Origin: Craterostigma plantagineum
Taxonomy: Eukaryota > Streptophyta > Magnoliopsida > Lamiales > Linderniaceae
DNA: 64,000 nt
Assembly (NCBI GenBank): GCA_027422505.1
Contig: JAPQWV010000331.1
Span: forward strand, 124,001 to 188,000
Reading direction: 5' to 3'
The position numbers were made by a program, and so were the translations under genes. Position 1 is the stretch's first letter. Every line of letters starts with the position of its first letter. Of the stretch, positions 59,855-64,000 are shown one piece after another. The notes beneath the pieces were generated by a model. The model had not been told where the DNA came from and did no database searches. It worked only from the letters and a program-made list of their open reading frames with translations.

Positions 59855-59995
59855 TGTTTTACAGGGGTATATTTGTCCATTAGGTAGCTATGTGATATAA
59901 TAGTTTGAAAGGGGGAGTTTAGTGATAAATGAAATGTGATGGGGGAGTAAGTTGATGTATAGTTTGGGGTAGGGGGATTTATGTGTAGATTTGCC
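59855..59995 (-). repeat. MULE terminal inverted repeat, right
   Basis: Reverse complement starts GGCAAATCTACACATAAATC and follows the same order of blocks as the left end. Confidence 0.65.
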
Positions 59996-60172
59996 AAAAA
60001 AAAAAGAGAAGGAAAATTGAAAACAGAAGATAAAGGCCCATTAGCAGTCGAAATTAGCCCATTTATCTTCTAAAAAGCCCAATAATAAACCTAGTAACCT
60101 TAAAGCCCATTTATCACTTGATGGCTGATTTAGTAATTTACATGCAATTTCACAGCTAACAAACCTCAGAGT

Positions 60173-61450
60173 CTATACCCTGAGATCTTCTGTATCAGTT
60201 CTAACCAAATCTTCAATGCCAACGTTCTCTTCACTAACAGATCTGATACTCTTACCACCAACCCTTTTATTCCTCAGCATAGCCTTCGATTCCATCATCA
60301 AAGCAATGTACTCTTTCCTCACCTTTGCAAGTGGATGTGGCTCTATAGCAAGATTATCCCTATATGCTTCTTTGAGAATAGCAGTGCATTTCCCATTCTT
60401 CAAAGACAAGTAAAACACGTAAGGATGGCGCTCGAACGCCTTGTGAACCTTTTGGGGCAATCCCAAGTGCTTCCTTAAGCAAAGCAACGACTTCCTTTCG
60501 CAAGAATGCTCAACGAATAGGCATAGCAGCTCATGAAGAAGGCCCGCGACTCGCTTTTCGGACAGATCGCTGTCGGGATTTAGATGGGAATAATCGTCGT
60601 AAGGAGATACGTAGCTTAGCGATTGGAATTCGTTCAGCCAATCTTTGATTTTCTGCTTCAACCTCAGCCCTTTGGAGGGGAATAAAGGGAAGGCAATGGC
60701 TTCATTGGGATTTCCATTATACACTCCTTTCCTCTTTGCGTTCTTCTGCATTGTTGACAGAATTCTAACACCTTCCTCGCTGTAATCCTCCGAAACAGCC
60801 ACGTTTTGTTCTCCTTCTATCTCAACGATCTTAAAGAATCCGCATTTTTTAACGTAGTCCAAAGGGTTGGCCAAGAACTCACCTGGCAAGCCTAAGTACC
60901 AATGCAAACTTATGATTATCTTCAAAGGAAGAATCTTTCCACCGCTCATCAATATAAGCTTCTTCAATCTCCCAGCAAGGTCCTCACTACACTCCTCGTA
61001 AATCGATCTTTCTTCTTTATCGAGCTCTATGGCTCTCCGAGTCAGTCTAAACCAAGGTAAATTGTACAGAGGACCCTTGAATTCCTCAAAGAACGAGGGA
61101 TAGCTCCTCAAGAACCTCGCAACTTTCATGTTTATCCCAAAGTTACCTCCTTTCTTTGATATATCCGAAATAGGGATGCAGTAGCCATCGTCAGGGGAGG
61201 ATGAAGATGATATGAAGAAGTTCTTGAGTGAGATGATGGGCTTCAGTTCGAGGGACTTGTGAATCGAATCGATTGAGTCGAAAAATGGGTCTTTTTTCCA
61301 CTTCATGTACACCTGCACATAAGTTCGCAGCTGAGTGCAGCAACAATTAGGCGGAGAGTGATAAAGGAGGTGAAAGATTGGGCCTTTCGTCGAAGAAAAA
61401 AGTGACAGATTGGTAATAATCTTGCAGTTTCTTATCTGCATAGAGATCAT
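60173..61450 (-). CDS. PORR-domain organelle RNA-binding protein
   Basis: One uninterrupted exon of 425 aa. A basic N-terminus (residues 1-40) looks like a mitochondrial or plastid transit peptide. The PORR domain then runs to about residue 370: MKWKKDPFFDSIDSIHKS, NFGINMKVARFLRSYPSFFE, LPLKIIISLHWYLGLPGEFL, KKCGFFKIVE and HPYVFYLSLKNGKCTAILKE. PORR proteins (WTF1, WTF9, RPD1 relatives) bind group II introns and promote splicing in chloroplasts or mitochondria. Which member this is cannot be told by eye. A start nine bases downstream (61441) is possible. It lies between the MULE and a decayed hAT element and appears intact. Confidence 0.88.
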   Translation of the reverse strand: MISMQIRNCKIITNLSLFSSTKGPIFHLLYHSPPNCCCTQLRTYVQVYMKWKKDPFFDSIDSIHKSLELKPIISLKNFFISSSSSPDDGYCIPISDISKKGGNFGINMKVARFLRSYPSFFEEFKGPLYNLPWFRLTRRAIELDKEERSIYEECSEDLAGRLKKLILMSGGKILPLKIIISLHWYLGLPGEFLANPLDYVKKCGFFKIVEIEGEQNVAVSEDYSEEGVRILSTMQKNAKRKGVYNGNPNEAIAFPLFPSKGLRLKQKIKDWLNEFQSLSYVSPYDDYSHLNPDSDLSEKRVAGLLHELLCLFVEHSCERKSLLCLRKHLGLPQKVHKAFERHPYVFYLSLKNGKCTAILKEAYRDNLAIEPHPLAKVRKEYIALMMESKAMLRNKRVGGKSIRSVSEENVGIEDLVRTDTEDLRV

Positions 61451-61750
61451 TGCGAGCAGCGAATGTGGTATAGTAACGCTGGTGAGGAAACAGATTTCAG
61501 CCCTTGCGATTCATAGCCATCGCTCAGCTAACGACTCACGTTTCTTTTCGAATGGGGCGAGATTTCTTGCATTTTCATGTAAGCATATTATCAAGCAGTT
61601 GGCGTGCAATACTAGCTTCTATGTACTTCCACTTCCTCCCTGCCCGACTCTAATTTCAGCAAATATAGCAAAGATTTAAGATGAGAATATTCACTAATGA
61701 ACATATTTTCCAAGGGAGAGAGAGAGAGATAGAGAGAGAGGGATTAGCAC
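61451..61750. other. PORR gene upstream region
   Basis: Promoter and leader DNA of the PORR gene, with a (GA)n tract at about 61712-61741. No gene seen. Confidence 0.5.
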
Positions 61751-64000
61751 ATTAGGGTGTTCAACTTCAAATGGCTAGGGTTAATTATCGATTTTCGGGT
61801 TATTCAATTTGGGTTATTCGGTTTTTCGACAGTTGAGACAAATCGAACCAAACCCAATTAACTAGTTGGTTCTCGGGTTATTCGGTTTTCGGGTTTATTG
61901 GTTTGGTTCTGTAAAAACCAATTAACAAACTTGCTACTCAATTATTTATTTCATTTTTAACGATATAAATATAAATACTATATTACATGAAAGATGACAC
62001 AAAAATCTCTTAGATAAGTTCAATATAAAGAACGTCATATACGTGGGAGTGTTCAATGTCCACAATCTATCAGTACTATTACACAATAACAAACAACATT
62101 AATACGATCGAGTGTTCCAAAACACAAAGCACCTTCACTTTCAACAAAATTCTCCCACCCTACAAAATATTACAAGTGCGATATAAATAACAAAAATCAA
62201 ACGTATTATGAATTATAAAATCAATAACAAAATGAAAAACTTACTTAGCACTTGAATGAAGAAAATTTCTTCAATCTTCATTTCAACTTGCCATCCTCCA
62301 ATTCTCTTAGAAACGAAAAAGATAATCACATTAACAAAAAAACTATGTTTCAAAAAGTGACAAAACACAAACTTTTAAATCACCTTCTAATTGTTGAAGA
62401 TAATCACAATTTTCTTCATTTTCTTCCACGGTGGAGTTTGAACGAAACCAGTCTTGGCAACAAATAAGTGCTTGAACCGCCCTAGGAGTTAAAGAGCTCC
62501 TAAATGCATCCACCCCTTCCACTTGTGCTAAAAACAGATTTAGAAGCAACAGTAATACTGGATTGCCAAAACATCTCGAGCCATCAAAGACAAAATAGAA
62601 AACCTCGGACTGTTAACCTTCCACCAATCCAATATATCAAAACCATCAGATTCTTCATTAACTTACTCTTTTAGGTACTTATCCAATTCAAATTTTGATT
62701 CCATCGTACCACTCTCTTCTTTTCTCATTTTCATCTACATCCTAAATTTATCTTTCAAAACTTTTGATGGTTGCATGGCTACTAGTGAATTTCTTTTTCC
62801 CAATGACGCGGTTGAAGATGTAGTCGAAAATGATGTATTGAGAGGAGCAACAATGGGAGGGGCATGAATTCTCACGTAATTAGCAAATATCTCATACACA
62901 CCATCTTGAACTAAAGTAAGCATACTTGGGCCCTCTCTTTTTCCATAAACATCACTGAACATAATCACCATGTATGCAAACTTATTCCTCGGATCAAGCA
63001 ACGAGGCAACAAAGACAAGCATACTAAATTTGTCAATCTTTTCATAATACTTATTGAACTTAACCTTCATCAAATCAGCCATGTCAACAAGATTAAAATC
63101 ATCACTTTCATTGAGCACTTCTTCAAAAGCACATCAATACAAGTGATATCACCTAAGAAGAATGAACAGTAATATCTTTTGTCCCTGAAACATTCAACGG
63201 ACGTCCTAATAGAACTTAAACAATCTTGGACAATTAGAGTCATGATATGTGCAACACAACGAATATTCAACGACTTTCCTTCCAAGATACACTTATCATA
63301 ATGCTCAAATTATGATCTCAAATACGCAACAGCATCATCATTCACACTAGCATTATCGACAGTAATAGTAAAGACATTATCAATTCCCAATCAACCAAAC
63401 ACAACTCAATTGACTTTGCGTTTCCCTTATCACTCGATATAGGCTTAAAATTCAGCACTTCCTTTTACAACTTTCAATTGTTATCTACAAAATGAGCAGT
63501 AACACACATATAGTTAATAATTTGTACAGATTTCCAAGTGTCCGTGGTTAAGCAAACCTTACCAATATTTCCTTTAATAAAAACTGTAAACATCCCTAGC
63601 CATAGTCACCCTAGAAGGAAATTGAAATGGAGGTTGACAAGCACTAACAAAATGCATAAACCCTTTTTTCCATCCACTAATTCGCAAGGGAAGCTCATCC
63701 ACGATGATCATCTGCATTAGTGCCTTCCTAACTGCTAGCTGGTCAAACTTCCAAGCAACTAAATTAGCTTTTCTGTCCTCCCCCATCTCTAAGAGCTACT
63801 TAGTTGATTATCAAGTTTATTCCCAGTGAAACTCATACTTTCAGATGGCCTAAGAGAGTGCTAGTTTCATGTGTTCTAGTTGACGAAAAATACTCTTTTC
63901 CAATATCGACACTTACTTTTCTCCTCACCACTCTCACCCGTAAATGAAGTGAAATGTTCCCATACCTTCGATCTTTTCTTAGAAGCTCGAGTTTTCTTTG
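61751..64000 (-). mobile_element. hAT transposon, decayed, extends past the window
   Basis: TTAGGGTGTTCAACTTC at about 61754 resembles the conserved hAT terminus, and the next 170 bp has the repeated TCGGGTTATTCGGTTTT sequence usual beside it. On the minus strand, fragments of a RICESLEEPER-type transposase occur in the correct order from 64000 downward. The other terminus is outside the window. Confidence 0.72.
62343..64000 (-). pseudogene. hAT transposase fragments (BED finger to C-terminal domain)
   Basis: From right to left: a BED zinc-finger start (SKVWEHFTSFTGESGEEKSK) with a shift near 63920 before KEYFSSTRTHETSTLLGHLK; KFDQLAVRKALMQMIIVDEL and QPPFQFPSRVTMARD (63574-63786); VCLTTDTWKSVQ near 63550; RCVAHIMTLIVQDCL (63070-63285); DKFSMLVFVASLLDPRNKF (62735-63118, hAT-like RNase H fold); and the C-terminal dimerisation segment FRSSLTPRAVQALICCQDWF (62343-62549). 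Stops and shifts separate each piece. It is a dead copy and partial in this window. Confidence 0.78.

Larger units (their letters stand above)
39569..59995. mobile_element. Large Mutator-like element (MULE) with nested Athila insertion
   Basis: The ends are inverted repeats of about 140 bp: GGGTAACCTC...GTAAATCCCC at 39569 and, reverse complemented, GGCAAATCTA...ATAAATCCCC at the right end. Further matching blocks are CCATTTCA/CATTTCATTTAT, ACCAAACTCCC/ACTAAACTCCCC and TTTTACCCCT/ATATACCCCT. The flanks AAAACAAAA and AAAAAAAAA could be a 9-bp target duplication but are low complexity. Inside are a MuDR-type transposase (plus), a 146-bp tandem array, and a DUF1985/Ulp1-type gene (minus). Removing the nested retrotransposon (43485-53692) leaves about 10.2 kb, a normal size for Ulp1-carrying MULEs. 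Confidence 0.8.

Overview
This window is nuclear DNA of a flowering plant, most likely a eudicot. The evidence is short exons with GT-AG introns in an AT-rich background, plant-specific families (PPR, PORR, MORN-PIP5K, plant CCCH/RRM) and plant transposon lineages (Athila-type Ty3, Ty1/copia, TRIM, Mutator-like, hAT). Nothing fixes the species.

Layout. 0.1-6.5 kb is a gene-dense stretch: a METTL-type methyltransferase (minus) diverging from a glyoxalase-I-like gene (plus), a GIY-YIG nuclease-like gene, and a short group-F-like bZIP. 6.6-11 kb is small elements: a SINE-like unit, a MITE with 'ctccaacgg' ends, a foldback element and a GGTA-rich MITE. 11.1-21.4 kb is one CCCH/RRM RNA-binding protein gene. 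Its intron 5 was about 0.1 kb and now holds a 7.6-kb Mutator-like foldback element with a 10-bp target duplication and two 3.6-3.8 kb arms, each carrying a broken DUF1985/Ulp1-type gene. 22.9-23.7 kb holds two copia-type LTRs in inverted orientation, directly upstream of a PPR gene (23.9-26.2 kb). A damaged glutaredoxin-like gene, a complex I LYR subunit (NDUFA6/B14 type) and a MORN-repeat PIP5K follow (26.4-33.5 kb).

From 33.9 to 60.0 kb nearly everything is mobile DNA: a MITE, a 4.8-kb Ty1/copia element with broken ORFs, and a 20.4-kb MULE (transposase on plus, Ulp1-type gene on minus). A 10.2-kb Athila-lineage Ty3 element is inserted inside the MULE's own 146-bp tandem array. 60.2-61.5 kb is a PORR-domain organelle RNA-splicing factor gene, and 61.75 kb to the end is a decayed hAT transposon on the minus strand.

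Host genes share no operon-like logic. Several act on organelles (PPR, PORR, complex I subunit), and two of those have TGGGCC/T (site II) clusters upstream. The most unusual features are the intronic foldback MULE, which should make a transcribed multi-kilobase hairpin; loss of the Ulp1 catalytic cysteine by different lesions in its two arms; the 146-bp array built on a 23-bp GGTACYACAA step; and two TRIM elements in the same antisense orientation in introns of two different genes. Exon boundaries were read by eye from splice signals and reading frame; no alignment or transcript data were used.
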